Source of the DNA: Sphingomonas sp. Leaf339
GTDB lineage: Bacteria > Pseudomonadota > Alphaproteobacteria > Sphingomonadales > Sphingomonadaceae
DNA length: 64,000 nucleotides
Reading direction: 5' to 3'
Assembly: GCF_001426195.1 (NCBI RefSeq)
Contig: NZ_LMRS01000061.1
Location: forward strand, 19,881-83,880
Under the pieces are notes generated by a model. The model had not been told where the DNA came from. It did not search any database and was given only the letters and a program-made list of their open reading frames with translations. Shown here piece by piece: positions 33,639-41,775 of this stretch. Within the stretch, counting starts at the first letter, position 1, and each line of letters begins with the position of its first letter. The position numbers and the translations under genes are program-made.

Positions 33639-34239
33639 CGGGAGTCTTCTCAATGATGGCCGTCAGGCGCGCCAGCCCGCGGTGGATGTTCATCTTCACG
33701 GCGGAGACGGAAAGGCCGATCTCGCCTGACGCCTCCTCCACGCTGTAGCCCCGCACCTTGACCAGCAGGATCGCCTGGGCCTGCGCGGGGCGGAGCTCGT
33801 CGAGCAGGCTGGCCAGAACCGAGCTGCTGACCACCGAGGCCTCGTGGTCGCTGACGGCGATCTCGTCGGGCAGCTCGTCCCTTGGGCGACGCGCCAGACT
33901 GCGCAGCTGGTCGACCCATTTGTTCTTGGCGATGGCCGCCAGCCAGGGCCCCAGGGGGTACTGAGGATCATAGGTGTGGCGTCGCCGATGGACTGCGAAC
34001 AGCGTCTCCTGGACGGCGTCGTCCACGTCGCCTGGTGGCAGGCGCCGCTGAAAGTAGCGCGTGAGCCACTCCGACATCTCGCCAAGGAGCCGCCGATAGG
34101 CGCCGCCGTGTCCGTTCTGCGCCGCCACCATCAGGCTGCTCCAGGCGTCCGGCGCGGTTCGGGACGGACGCTCACGGCTGACCGGCGCCGTGCTCGGCGA
34201 GGGCCTTGAGATCAATCTCGAGAGGAAGTCCGAGCGCAT
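33628..34239 (-). CDS. sigF: ECF RNA polymerase sigma factor, SigF type
   Basis: 203 residues. Region 2 spans AYRRLLGEMSEWLTRYFQRR to DDAVQETLFAVHRRRHTYD, and region 4 the helix-turn-helix YSVEEASGEIGLSVSAVKMNIHRGL. The first 36 residues are Ser/Arg/Pro rich, and an internal ATG at 34131 is a possible alternative start. It heads a run of seven minus-strand genes (nrsF, membrane protein, ohr, disulfide reductase, racemase, esterase), consistent with control of thiol and peroxide stress. A candidate autoregulatory promoter lies just upstream. Confidence 0.9.
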   Translation of the reverse strand: MRSDFLSRLISRPSPSTAPVSRERPSRTAPDAWSSLMVAAQNGHGGAYRRLLGEMSEWLTRYFQRRLPPGDVDDAVQETLFAVHRRRHTYDPQYPLGPWLAAIAKNKWVDQLRSLARRPRDELPDEIAVSDHEASVVSSSVLASLLDELRPAQAQAILLVKVRGYSVEEASGEIGLSVSAVKMNIHRGLARLTAIIEKTPDVE

Positions 34240-34248
34240 GATCTCTTA

Positions 34249-34274
34249 TTCGCGCGCTAAGCGTTGTCGGTCAC
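34249..34274 (-). promoter_or_regulatory. Candidate SigF-type promoter
   Basis: Minus-strand GTGACC (34274-34269) is separated by exactly 16 nt from CGAA (34252-34249). This is one base from the GTAACC-N16-CGAA element I recall for Caulobacter SigF targets. It ends 10 nt before the annotated start at 34239, which would leave almost no leader, or would fit use of the later start at 34131. Confidence 0.5.
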
Positions 34275-34400
34275 TCGATGTCGAACTTTTTTCGAAGCGA
34301 GTTTCGGTCGTGACCTGACAGATGGCATCGACGCTGACGATTTCGACCGGATCGTCCATGTCGCCATTTTCTGCTTGGCTGGCTGGGTGAATGCCGGAAA

Positions 34401-35111
34401 TCAGGCGGCGAAGCCGCCGTCAATCGTGTGCATTGCACCCGTTATCCCGCGTGCCTGCGGTCCGGCGAGATAGAGCGTCAGGCTCGCGACCTCGTCGGCG
34501 GTGCCGTAGCGCTTGATGGCCATCGGCTCGAGCATGCCGGCCGCGCGCGGACCGTCGGCCGGGTTCATGTCGGTATCGGTAGGGCCTGGCTGAATCACGT
34601 TGATCGTGATGTCGCGTGGACCCAGGTCGCGGGCCAGACCGCGCGCCATGCCCTGCACCGCCGCCTTGGTCAGCACGTACGCCGCGAGGCCCGGGAACGG
34701 CATGCTGTCGGCAGTGTCGGATCCGATGACGAGGATGCGCCCACCGTCGGGCATCAGGCGGGACGCCTCGACGCTGCCAAAATAGGCTCCCCGCACATTG
34801 ACGTCGATCATGCGGTCAACCTCGTCGGCATCGAGCGTCAGCGGATCGCCGAACACCAGCAGACCGGCATTATAGACGAAGATGTCGATCGGGCCGGCGT
34901 CACGTATCGCCGTGATCAGCTCGTCGCGCGTCCCCGCATCCGCCTGGAGCGCTTGCGCACCGGTCTCGGCGGCGAGCTGGTCCGCCGCCGCGGCCGAAGC
35001 GGCATAGGTGAACATCACCGTTGCGCCGGCGGCGGCGAAACGCCGCACGATCGCGGCGCCGATGCCGCGGCTGCCGCCGACGACGAATACCTTGAGATCA
35101 GAAAACGTCAT
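34401..35111 (-). CDS. SDR family oxidoreductase
   Basis: 236 residues with VVGGSRGIG in the N-terminal cofactor site (TGxxxGxG type), YNAG near residue 82, Ser and Tyr of GSDTADSMPFPGLAAYVLTKA as catalytic residues, and QPGPTDTDMNP. The ending AGPQARGITGAMHTIDGGFAA is typical of tetrameric reductases. Followed downstream by about 160 bp without a gene, then the sigma factor. Confidence 0.9.
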   Translation of the reverse strand: MTFSDLKVFVVGGSRGIGAAIVRRFAAAGATVMFTYAASAAAADQLAAETGAQALQADAGTRDELITAIRDAGPIDIFVYNAGLLVFGDPLTLDADEVDRMIDVNVRGAYFGSVEASRLMPDGGRILVIGSDTADSMPFPGLAAYVLTKAAVQGMARGLARDLGPRDITINVIQPGPTDTDMNPADGPRAAGMLEPMAIKRYGTADEVASLTLYLAGPQARGITGAMHTIDGGFAA

Positions 35112-35194
35112 CGCGCTTGCCCTGTATTTTTGAAAGGAAGTGGGTCGGTCAGTGCCCTTCGCCGTCAGCTCCGCCCAAGCGAGGCTCGGTACGA

Positions 35195-35500
35195 TTAGAA
35201 CGGCGTGCCCACGATCCGGGACACGGTTGCATCCGTGAAGCGGGGAACGTCGGCCATCACGGCATCCGCTTCGGCTGATGCGAGTGCGGCGTGCAGCGCG
35301 TCCTCGTCGCGGAACCGGTAGATACCCACGGAAACATCCGCAGCGTTGGCGTCACGTGGGAAGAAGGCGGAGGCGCTCTTCAGCCCGTGCCGCTGCCAGC
35401 AGGCAAGCGCCAAGGGTAGGTGAGCGTCGACGTAATGGTCGCGATCGAAATAGGTGCCGCCGCTGCACATCACGATTAAAGTTGCATGTGCCATCGGCAC
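35195..35500 (-). CDS. EthD family protein
   Basis: 101 residues of the ferredoxin-like dimeric alpha/beta barrel: HATLIVMCSGGTYFDRDHYVDAHLPLALACWQRHGL, with the conserved His in HLPLA, and a closing VPRFTDATVSRIVG. EthD-like proteins were named from an ether-degradation operon but have varied roles. Lies 83 nt before the SDR at 34401 on the same strand, probably one transcript. Confidence 0.85.
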   Translation of the reverse strand: MPMAHATLIVMCSGGTYFDRDHYVDAHLPLALACWQRHGLKSASAFFPRDANAADVSVGIYRFRDEDALHAALASAEADAVMADVPRFTDATVSRIVGTPF

Positions 35501-35674
35501 GCATCTGGACCGATCAACAATGATCGTAAACTTACAGGATTGAACTCTCTCCGTTCAGCTTTGTGGGCAGCTGGCTGGGCCGCTCGATCGGCATGCGCCG
35601 CGCGAACGGCGGCTCCGCACAAGAAACAGACTTCGTTGTTGAACGCTGGCTTCAAGAGCTCCAGCTCCCGCCCC

Positions 35675-36274
35675 CTAGTCGAAAGAATATGCTCGAAGAA
35701 GCGTGCCGGCGATCTGCCGCGCAGCCTGGCCGAGTTCCTCATCGGCAAGCTCGCCGGCGGTCCAGAAGGACAGCGCGCCCCGGAAAGCGAGCGCGAGTTG
35801 CGAAGGCAGAATGCGGCATGCCTCATCCCGGCGGGGCGAAGATAGTCCGATTCCGTCGCCGAGGGCGTGTGCCCATAAGGCGGTGGAATTTGATCTCACT
35901 TCGCCCGACGCCGCGCTCCCGGTCCCTATCCAGGCCATGACCGCGCGGTTCACGATCGGCTCGTCGAGCATGACCGCGACTGCGATGTCGATAGCCAGCG
36001 CTACACGGTCGGCGGCGTGCTGCGGCTGCGGCGTTTCACTTAAGCGCGTCAGCATCGCGTCTATGCGGCGCGCCGACAGCGCGTGCATGATCGCCGGCTT
36101 GCTGCCGAACTGATTGAAGGGTGTCGCGAAGCTGACCCCGGCTTCCGAGGCAAGATCACGCATCGAGAACTCTGCCTTGCCATCACGCAGGAGACGCTCT
36201 GCCGCATCGAGCACACGCTGGCGCACCGGTTCCCCCCGACGCTTCATACCTGCTTCCATCTTGTGTTCACTCAT
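35675..36274 (-). CDS. TetR family transcriptional regulator
   Basis: 199 residues. The N-terminal helix-turn-helix reads RQRVLDAAERLLRDG, FSMRDLASEAGVSFATPFNQFGSK. The C-terminal ligand domain is helical. The start is 50 nt from the divergent SDR start, and an 18-bp perfect palindrome lies between them, the expected arrangement for autoregulation and repression of the SDR gene. Methionines at 36259 and 36247 are possible later starts. Confidence 0.92.
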   Translation of the reverse strand: MSEHKMEAGMKRRGEPVRQRVLDAAERLLRDGKAEFSMRDLASEAGVSFATPFNQFGSKPAIMHALSARRIDAMLTRLSETPQPQHAADRVALAIDIAVAVMLDEPIVNRAVMAWIGTGSAASGEVRSNSTALWAHALGDGIGLSSPRRDEACRILPSQLALAFRGALSFWTAGELADEELGQAARQIAGTLLRAYSFD

Positions 36275-36280
36275 TGCACA

Positions 36281-36298
36281 TCTATATCATGATATAGA
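36281..36298. promoter_or_regulatory. Perfect 18-bp palindrome, probable TetR operator
   Basis: TCTATATCATGATATAGA is self-complementary and lies between the divergent TetR and SDR starts, 7 nt from the former and 26 nt from the latter. It is AT-rich in a GC-rich context and overlaps where -10 boxes for either gene would fall. Confidence 0.8.
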
Positions 36299-36323
36299 CA
36301 GCTTGTCCTGCAGGAGTGTACGC

Positions 36324-37172
36324 GTGACAGACGATCGCCAAAAAGTTTTTCTGATCAGCGGCGTCAGCTCTGGGCTTGGCCGAGCATTTGCTGAGGGCGC
36401 CTTGAAGGCCGGTCACCGGGTCATCGGGACGGTGCGGCGCCAGGAAGATGCGGACGCATTCGCTTCACTCGCACCGGACCGCGCGAGCCCGATGCTGCTC
36501 GACGTGACTGACTTCGCTTCCATTCCTCTGGCGATAACCGCAGCCGAGCGCGATGACGGTCCTATCGATGTCTTGGTGAACAACGCTGGTTACGGCCATG
36601 AAGGTGTGCTCGAGGAATCGTCGATGGATGATCTCCAGCGGCAGTTCGCCGCGAATGTGTTCGGTCCGGTTGCGATGATGCAGGCCGTGTTGCCCGGTAT
36701 GCGTAAGCGCCGCCGCGGGCATATCGTCAACGTAACCTCTATGGGCGGGTTCATCACCATGCCAGGGATCAGCTTCTATTGCGGCAGCAAGTTCGCGCTG
36801 GAGGGCATTTCTGAGGCGCTCGGCAAGGAGGTGGCTGCGTTCGGTATAAAAGTTACGACGCTGGCACCGGGGCAGTTTCGCACAGACTGGGCTGGCCGCT
36901 CGATGGATCGGACGCCGCGTAGCATCGCGGATTATGACGCAGTGATGGACCCCATAAGGGCTGCGCGACAGGCCAAGAGCGGCAATCAGCCGAACGATCC
37001 GGCGAAGGCGGCGCGGGCGCTGCTGGCGATAGTTGAGGAGAAGAACCCGCCGACTCGGCTGTTCCTCGGCGAAGATGCCCTCGGACTGGTCGATGAGAAA
37101 CTAGACGATCTGCGGGCGGAGGTTGGTCGCTGGGAAGTGCTTTCTCGTTCAACGGGCTTTGGTGCCCATTAA
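36324..37172 (+). CDS. SDR family oxidoreductase under TetR control
   Basis: 282 residues from the GTG at 36324, chosen because AGGAG lies 7 nt upstream. ISGVSSGLG cofactor motif, NNAG near residue 90, and YCGSK active site are present; the long C-terminus with PGQFRTDWAGRS resembles the SDR at 26111. It is divergent from the TetR gene and downstream of the palindrome. Probably induced by a small ligand of the TetR protein that may also be its substrate. Confidence 0.92.
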   Translation: MTDDRQKVFLISGVSSGLGRAFAEGALKAGHRVIGTVRRQEDADAFASLAPDRASPMLLDVTDFASIPLAITAAERDDGPIDVLVNNAGYGHEGVLEESSMDDLQRQFAANVFGPVAMMQAVLPGMRKRRRGHIVNVTSMGGFITMPGISFYCGSKFALEGISEALGKEVAAFGIKVTTLAPGQFRTDWAGRSMDRTPRSIADYDAVMDPIRAARQAKSGNQPNDPAKAARALLAIVEEKNPPTRLFLGEDALGLVDEKLDDLRAEVGRWEVLSRSTGFGAH

Positions 37173-37385
37173 GTGGTCGGATCGAAGTACGGCTTGCGGA
37201 ACGATCGTTCGTGGGCCGAAGAGGCAGATGCAAAGAGCGTCGCTGTTGGACCAACTTCTGTGATGTAGGCGACCGGTCTTGAAGAATGCTGCCGTCCACA
37301 ACATCGTCTAGGAGTAGCGAGATTTGGGGCGGATCTCGCCGGGCATAGGAACGACCCATCCGTCGTCAGATGGGCCGCCCCAATG
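37173..37385. other. Intergenic stretch next to an integrase remnant
   Basis: About 210 bp between an SDR gene and the integrase tail. No gene is supported on either strand. Confidence 0.4.
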
Positions 37386-37477
37386 TTAAATTTCGGTGCG
37401 TTCTGCGAGGGTCAGGGCATCCTCGATGTCCACGCCGAGGTATCTTACAGTGTTCTCGATCTTCGTGTGCTCTCTCC
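37386..37477 (-). pseudogene. Tyrosine-recombinase (integrase) C-terminal remnant
   Basis: On the minus strand the frame ending at the TAA 37388-37386 reads EHTKIENTVRYLGVDIEDAL then TLAERTEI, the standard C-terminal end of phage-type site-specific integrases, with the HTKIENTVRYLG box carrying the catalytic Tyr. Homology stops at about 37475 where NADH dehydrogenase sequence begins in the opposite orientation. The rest of the gene is gone. Confidence 0.75.
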
Positions 37478-38386
37478 ATACGGGAACGGCTGCTTGACGC
37501 TTTCGAGCGCGCTGAACGCAGCGTTGATCCGAGCGAGATCGCCTCGCTACTGACCTTCGTCGTGGTCGGCGGTGGCCCCACCGGCGTCGAGATGGCCGGC
37601 GCTATCGCCGAACTGGCCAAGACAGCGCTCGCTCGCGATTTTCGCAACATCGACAGCAACGCGCTCCGGATCATTTTGGTGGAAGCTGGCCCGACGATCC
37701 TTTCCGCTTTCCCGGACGATCTGCCCGGTTACGCGGCAGCCGCGCTTACCCGTCTCGGGGTTGAGGTTATGCTCGGTGCCCCGGTGTGCTCGATCGACGC
37801 GGACGGATTGCAGGTCGGGGACATCCGGATCGATGCCGCCACGGTCATCTGGGCCGCGGGCACACGTGCTAACGAAGCGGCCGCGTGGCTCGGTGCCGAT
37901 GCCGCCCGTAATGGCGCGTTGCGGGTACTACCGGATTGCTCGGTCGAGGGCAGACCGCACGTGTTTGCCATCGGCGACGTCGCCAGCTTTACCGGCAGCG
38001 ACGGAAAGCCGCTGCCGGGTTTGGCGCCGGTCGCCAAGCGACAGGGTCGATATGTCGGCGAGCTGATCTGGAACAAGATGCAAGGGCGGGGAACCTCCGC
38101 ACCCTTTTATTATCGCAACTGGGGTTCGATGGCCGTCATCGGTCGATCGCACGCCGTCGCCGACTTCGGGACCATCCGCCTGCGCGGCTTCATCGCCTGG
38201 CTTTCCTGGTCGATGGTCCACCTCATGCTGCTCGTCGATTTCCGAAGCCGGCTCACCGTCTACGTCAACTGGGCATGGTCTTGGTTCACGCGAGGCCGCG
38301 GCGTGCGCCTGCTGACGCGCGCAACACATTCACCGGCCCCCAAGCCGGCCAGCGATTCCAACCTAATTCCTGAAGGACGTATCTGA
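37478..38386 (+). pseudogene. ndh: NADH dehydrogenase (type II) lacking its N-terminal FAD domain
   Basis: The frame from 37478 starts IRERLLDAFERAE and carries the NADH-binding VVVGGGPTGVEMAGAIAEL, GDVASFTGSDG and a C-terminal amphipathic region (LSWSMVHLMLLVDFRSRL) typical of membrane-associated NDH-2. The first 120-170 residues with the FAD-binding fold are missing, so the product cannot be an active dehydrogenase. Open frame upstream to 37370 is integrase antisense sequence and not related. Its stop overlaps the start of the small multidrug resistance gene (TGATG). Confidence 0.85.
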
Positions 38387-38548
38387 TGGCGTGGATTTAC
38401 CTGTTGCTAGGTGGTGTGTTCGAGGTCGGGTTCACGACCTGCCTTCGGTATACCGATGGTTTCAAAAACCTGCCGTGGACGGGCGGCTTTGCCGTTTGCG
38501 CCCTGCTGAGCTTCCTGTTTCTGTAAGCGTGGCCGTTAGGCCGCCTTG

Positions 38549-39187
38549 TTATTGCGCGCGGTTCTTCTGGTAGGCGAGTTTGCCGGCGTGGCGGCGGATG
38601 GCGATGGCGGCGACGGCGCGGCGGGTGAAGCGTTCGTCGATGTCGTCGGCGTTGTAGGGACCGCCATACCATTCACGCAGGCGGTCGTGTTCTTCGTGGC
38701 CGGGGCGGGCCATGGCATCGAGGAACATCTCGAACCCGGGCAAGCCGCCGACATCCTCGGGCGGGCAGCGCCGTTCCCCGTCGATGAAGCGTGGATATTT
38801 GGCGTTGGGTTCGCCGGGACCGACCGTCTCGAGCGTGATGGTGTGCCGCCAGTCGTCACCCATGTCATAGGTATAAACGACTTCCCGCACGCCCCGGTCG
38901 ATGAGCGTCGCGAGCTTCACGTTCTTCGCAGCGGTCATGCCGCTCTCGGACCACATCGGGTCGGGAATGCCGTAGCGCCGGTCGGCGGCCTCGAAATGCC
39001 AGAGATGGCAATCCTCCCAGCCCATCGCGGCCTGGACGATGTCGTGGAGCATCTTGAGGCTGGCGGTGACCGGCACATCGACCCGGCGCCAGATGGCGGG
39101 CTCGATGTCGTCGAGGACGATGTGCAGACGGGCGATGGTCTCGGCGCTCATGCCGCCAGTCTGGCAGGTTCGGCGGACCAGTTCCAC
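38549..39187 (-). CDS. IS66 passenger: plasmid pRiA4b ORF-3-like protein
   Basis: 212 residues beginning IARLHIVLDDIEPAIWRRVDVP, with GWEDCHLWHFEAADRRYG, YTYDMGDDWRHTITLE and CPPEDVGGLPGFEMFLDAM. These are marks of the pRiA4b ORF-3 family, often carried by IS elements. Function unknown. It overlaps the end of tnpC by 40 nt, so it is expressed with the transposition genes. Confidence 0.88.
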   Translation of the reverse strand: MELVRRTCQTGGMSAETIARLHIVLDDIEPAIWRRVDVPVTASLKMLHDIVQAAMGWEDCHLWHFEAADRRYGIPDPMWSESGMTAAKNVKLATLIDRGVREVVYTYDMGDDWRHTITLETVGPGEPNAKYPRFIDGERRCPPEDVGGLPGFEMFLDAMARPGHEEHDRLREWYGGPYNADDIDERFTRRAVAAIAIRRHAGKLAYQKNRAQ

Positions 39188-40698
39188 GGCATGAGTTCGT
39201 CCCAGCGGCTGGCTGGCCAGTCACCGGCCACCCTGGCGATGACGTCGGCGACATAGGCCTGCGGGTCGACGCCGTTGGCCTTGCAGGTCTGGATGACCGT
39301 GTAGATCGTCGCGGCCCGCTCGCCGCCTGCGCGCGAGCCGGCAAACAGCCAGTTGCGGCGTCCGACGGCGACACCGCGCAATGCTCGCTCCGCGATGTTG
39401 TTGTCGATCTCGAGGCGCCCATCGTCGAGGAAGCGAGACAGCGCTGGCCAGCGCTTGGTGCCATAGGCGATGGCCCGGGCCATGTCGGACTTCGGTGACA
39501 GACGGTGCAGGGCTGCGTCGAGCACCGCGCGCAGTTCATCGACCAGTGGCCTGCTGTTCTCCTGACGGCTTCGGCATCGCACATCGGGCGGTTGGCCCCG
39601 GACCTCGGCCTCGATGGCATAGAGCGCACCGATCCGCTCGAGGATGTCGGTGGTCAACTGCGTGGGCGACCGCTCGTGCAGGTCGAAGACCTTGCGCCGG
39701 AAATGCGCCCAGCACGCGACCTCGGTCACGCCACCCCGATACAGTCCGTCATAACCAGCATAGGCATCGGCCTGCAGGAAACCGCGGAACCCGGCGAGAT
39801 GGGACGTTGGGTGCGCGGCGGTGCGGTCTGGCGTGAAGCGATACCAGGTCGCGCGCGGCGCCGTGCTGCCGGATGCCTGGTCATCGGCCGCGTACACCCA
39901 TAACCGTCCGGTCGCGGTCTTGCCCCGACCGGGGTCGAGCACCGGCACGGGCGTGTCGTCGGCATGGATCTTGTCGGCCTTGAGAACTTCGTCGCGAATG
40001 CGGCTGACGATGGGGTCGAGGAGCGCTGCGGCCTGTCCGGTCCAGCCCGCAAGCGTCGAACGGTCGATGTCGAGCCCTTGCGCGGCCATCATCCCGGCCT
40101 GGCGGTAGAGTGGCAGATGGTGGTCGAACTTGGAGACGACGACGTGCGCCAGCGTCGCGAAGGTGGCTTTGCCGCGTGCCACGGCGCCGACCGGGGCGGG
40201 AGCCTGGACGATCTTCTCGCACACCCGGCAGCTGTATTTGGGACGGACGTTGCGCACCACGCGCCAGCGCACCGGCACGATGTCGAGCATCTCGTGCGCG
40301 TCGACCCCGAGCGGTCGCAGCGCACCGCCGCAGTCGGGGCAGGTGGAGGCACCCGATGCCGGTTCGTGTACGACCTCCTCGCGCGGCAGATGTTCCGGCA
40401 GACCGCGGACGGGCACCGGCCGAACCGCTACGCCGCTGTCAGCAACCTCGGGCACAGGCGCATCGCGCTCCGTTTCCAGTTCTTCCAGCGCCAGTTCGAG
40501 CTGCTCGATCTCGCGGCCGAGCTTTTCGGACGACGTGCCGAACTGCATCCGCCGCAGCCGTGCGATCTGTCCGCGCAGGGTATCGATGAGCAGGTCGCGG
40601 GCAGCGAGCGCGGCATCGGCCCGGGCAAGCAAGGCCTCCAGCGCGGCGATCCGCGCGGCGGCATCAGCAGGGGAAACGGGCGCTTCCGTTACCCGCAT
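39148..40698 (-). CDS. tnpC: IS66 transposase TnpC
   Basis: 516 residues from the ATG at 40698 (frame open to 40731). An N-terminal coiled coil (RIAALEALLARADAALAARD) precedes a zinc-ribbon-like segment (CPDCGG, CRVCEKIV) and the DDE core with HADDTPVPVLDPG, DAYAGYDGLY and EIDNNIAERALRGVAVGRRN. This is the full-length catalytic transposase of IS66 elements. Confidence 0.95.
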   Translation of the reverse strand: MRVTEAPVSPADAAARIAALEALLARADAALAARDLLIDTLRGQIARLRRMQFGTSSEKLGREIEQLELALEELETERDAPVPEVADSGVAVRPVPVRGLPEHLPREEVVHEPASGASTCPDCGGALRPLGVDAHEMLDIVPVRWRVVRNVRPKYSCRVCEKIVQAPAPVGAVARGKATFATLAHVVVSKFDHHLPLYRQAGMMAAQGLDIDRSTLAGWTGQAAALLDPIVSRIRDEVLKADKIHADDTPVPVLDPGRGKTATGRLWVYAADDQASGSTAPRATWYRFTPDRTAAHPTSHLAGFRGFLQADAYAGYDGLYRGGVTEVACWAHFRRKVFDLHERSPTQLTTDILERIGALYAIEAEVRGQPPDVRCRSRQENSRPLVDELRAVLDAALHRLSPKSDMARAIAYGTKRWPALSRFLDDGRLEIDNNIAERALRGVAVGRRNWLFAGSRAGGERAATIYTVIQTCKANGVDPQAYVADVIARVAGDWPASRWDELMPWNWSAEPARLAA

Positions 40699-40753
40699 TT
40701 CATAGCAGATTGCATGGCAACGGGCGAGCAAAAGCGACGCAAAACCGCCGTTC

Positions 40754-41101
40754 CTACCCCGCCAGCGTCGGCGTGAACGTCCGCTCGGGGCGCCGCCAGT
40801 CGATGCCCTCCAGCAGCATCGATAATTGCGCCGGTGTCAGCGCCACTGTGCCGGTCGCCGTCACCGGCCAGACGAAGCGGCCCCGGTCGAGGCGCTTGGA
40901 AAACAGGCACAGGCCTTGGCCATCGAACCACAGCAGCTTGACCAGATGCCCGCGCTTGCCGCGAAAGGCGAACAGCGCACCCGAATGCGGGTTCTGCGCC
41001 AGCACCTGCTGCACCAGCACCGCAAGGCCATCGAACCCCTTGCGCATGTCCGTCTTGCCGCACGCCAGGAATACCCGCGTCGGCAACGGCACCGGGCTCA
41101 C
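40754..41101 (-). CDS. tnpB: IS66 accessory protein TnpB
   Basis: 115 residues with the family core TRVFLACGKTDMRKGFDGLA, FAFRGKRGHLVKLLWFDGQG and RFVWP. The start overlaps the tnpA stop by 4 nt, indicating coupled translation. Required for IS66 transposition; not related to the Cas12-like TnpB of other elements. Confidence 0.95.
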   Translation of the reverse strand: MSPVPLPTRVFLACGKTDMRKGFDGLAVLVQQVLAQNPHSGALFAFRGKRGHLVKLLWFDGQGLCLFSKRLDRGRFVWPVTATGTVALTPAQLSMLLEGIDWRRPERTFTPTLAG

Positions 41102-41460
41102 CGCAGCACCGACAACACCCGTGCGAGCGCACCTTCATCCACGCTCGCGTCGACACTCACCCGCACGCCATCCGGCAAGTCGATCCGGATGAGTCCCGAT
41201 GGACATGGTGCGGGTAGAGCCGGTTCGGTAACCCGGACCTCGGCGAACACGGGCAACGAAGGCACCACGCCCGCCAGCGTGCCTTCGCGCAGCTGCTTGC
41301 GCCACGTGTAGATCAGGCTGCTCGACACCTCGCGCCGCGCGATGACATCGCAGACCCGCACGCCGGGCCGGAACGCCTCGGCAAGTATCTCCAGCTTCTC
41401 CGCGTCCGACCACCGCCGTCGACCCGATACCCGGCGGACCACTTCCATCCGACCAGTCAT
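41098..41460 (-). CDS. tnpA: IS66 accessory protein TnpA
   Basis: 120 residues from the ATG at 41460; a second ATG at 41448 is possible. The helix-turn-helix reads RRWSDAEKLEILAEAFRPG, VCDVIARREVSSSLIYTWRKQ, as in IS3/IS66 OrfA proteins. Both starts lie in or at the edge of a 38-bp perfect palindrome, which could limit translation. First gene of the IS66 operon. Confidence 0.92.
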   Translation of the reverse strand: MTGRMEVVRRVSGRRRWSDAEKLEILAEAFRPGVRVCDVIARREVSSSLIYTWRKQLREGTLAGVVPSLPVFAEVRVTEPALPAPCPSGLIRIDLPDGVRVSVDASVDEGALARVLSVLR

Positions 41461-41485
41461 ACGAGTGCTCGTATGACTGGTCGGA
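41448..41485. promoter_or_regulatory. 38-bp palindrome over the tnpA start
   Basis: Two perfect 18-nt arms (CCGACCAGTCATACGAG and its complement, plus one flanking pair) are separated by only TG. The ATG codon of tnpA at 41460 lies in the stem. In RNA this would form a long hairpin hiding the start; in DNA it could bind TnpA. Confidence 0.8.
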
Positions 41486-41775
41486 GAACCGAAAACTTCC
41501 CGCACCGCCCGCGCCCTCGTCAAAGACGACAAGCATCCCGGATGCCAGTGCTACCGCAAGGCGGTCTGCCGGACACGCTTACCTGTTTCTTGAGGTAGCG
41601 ACGCGCACTATCCCGCTCGGCACCGGCTATGCGGTTTGGACCGGCATCGGGGCGCTCGGCACCGTAGTAATCGGCATGGTGTGGTTCGGCGAACCTTCAA
41701 CTCCGGTCCGCGTCCTGCTGATCCTCGGCCTCGTCGCCTGCATCGCCGGTCTGAAGCTCACCTCGGGGCACTGAG

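Larger units (their letters stand above)
38523..41582 (-). mobile_element. Complete IS66-family insertion sequence, 3,060 bp
   Basis: Both ends begin GTAAGCGTG as inverted repeats (38523-38545 and 41560-41582, 19 of 23 positions matching by hand). CTGTTTCT is duplicated directly outside them at 38515-38522 and 41583-41590, the 8-bp target repeat usual for IS66. It carries tnpA, tnpB, tnpC and a passenger gene, all on the minus strand. The intact ends and frames suggest a recent, possibly active insertion. Confidence 0.95.
38386..41774 (+). pseudogene. Small multidrug resistance (Gdx/SugE-like) gene split by an IS66 element
   Basis: The 5' part (38386-38522) encodes MAWIYLLLGGVFEVGF and onwards to LLSFLFL; the 3' part (41583-41774) resumes with FLEVATRTIPLGTGYAVWTG and ends LKLTSGH. 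Removing the IS and one copy of its 8-bp target duplication restores one uninterrupted protein of about 106 residues with four helices, the membrane Glu13, and the GYAVWTGIGA motif typical of guanidinium-exporting Gdx members. The gene was therefore intact before the insertion. Confidence 0.92.
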
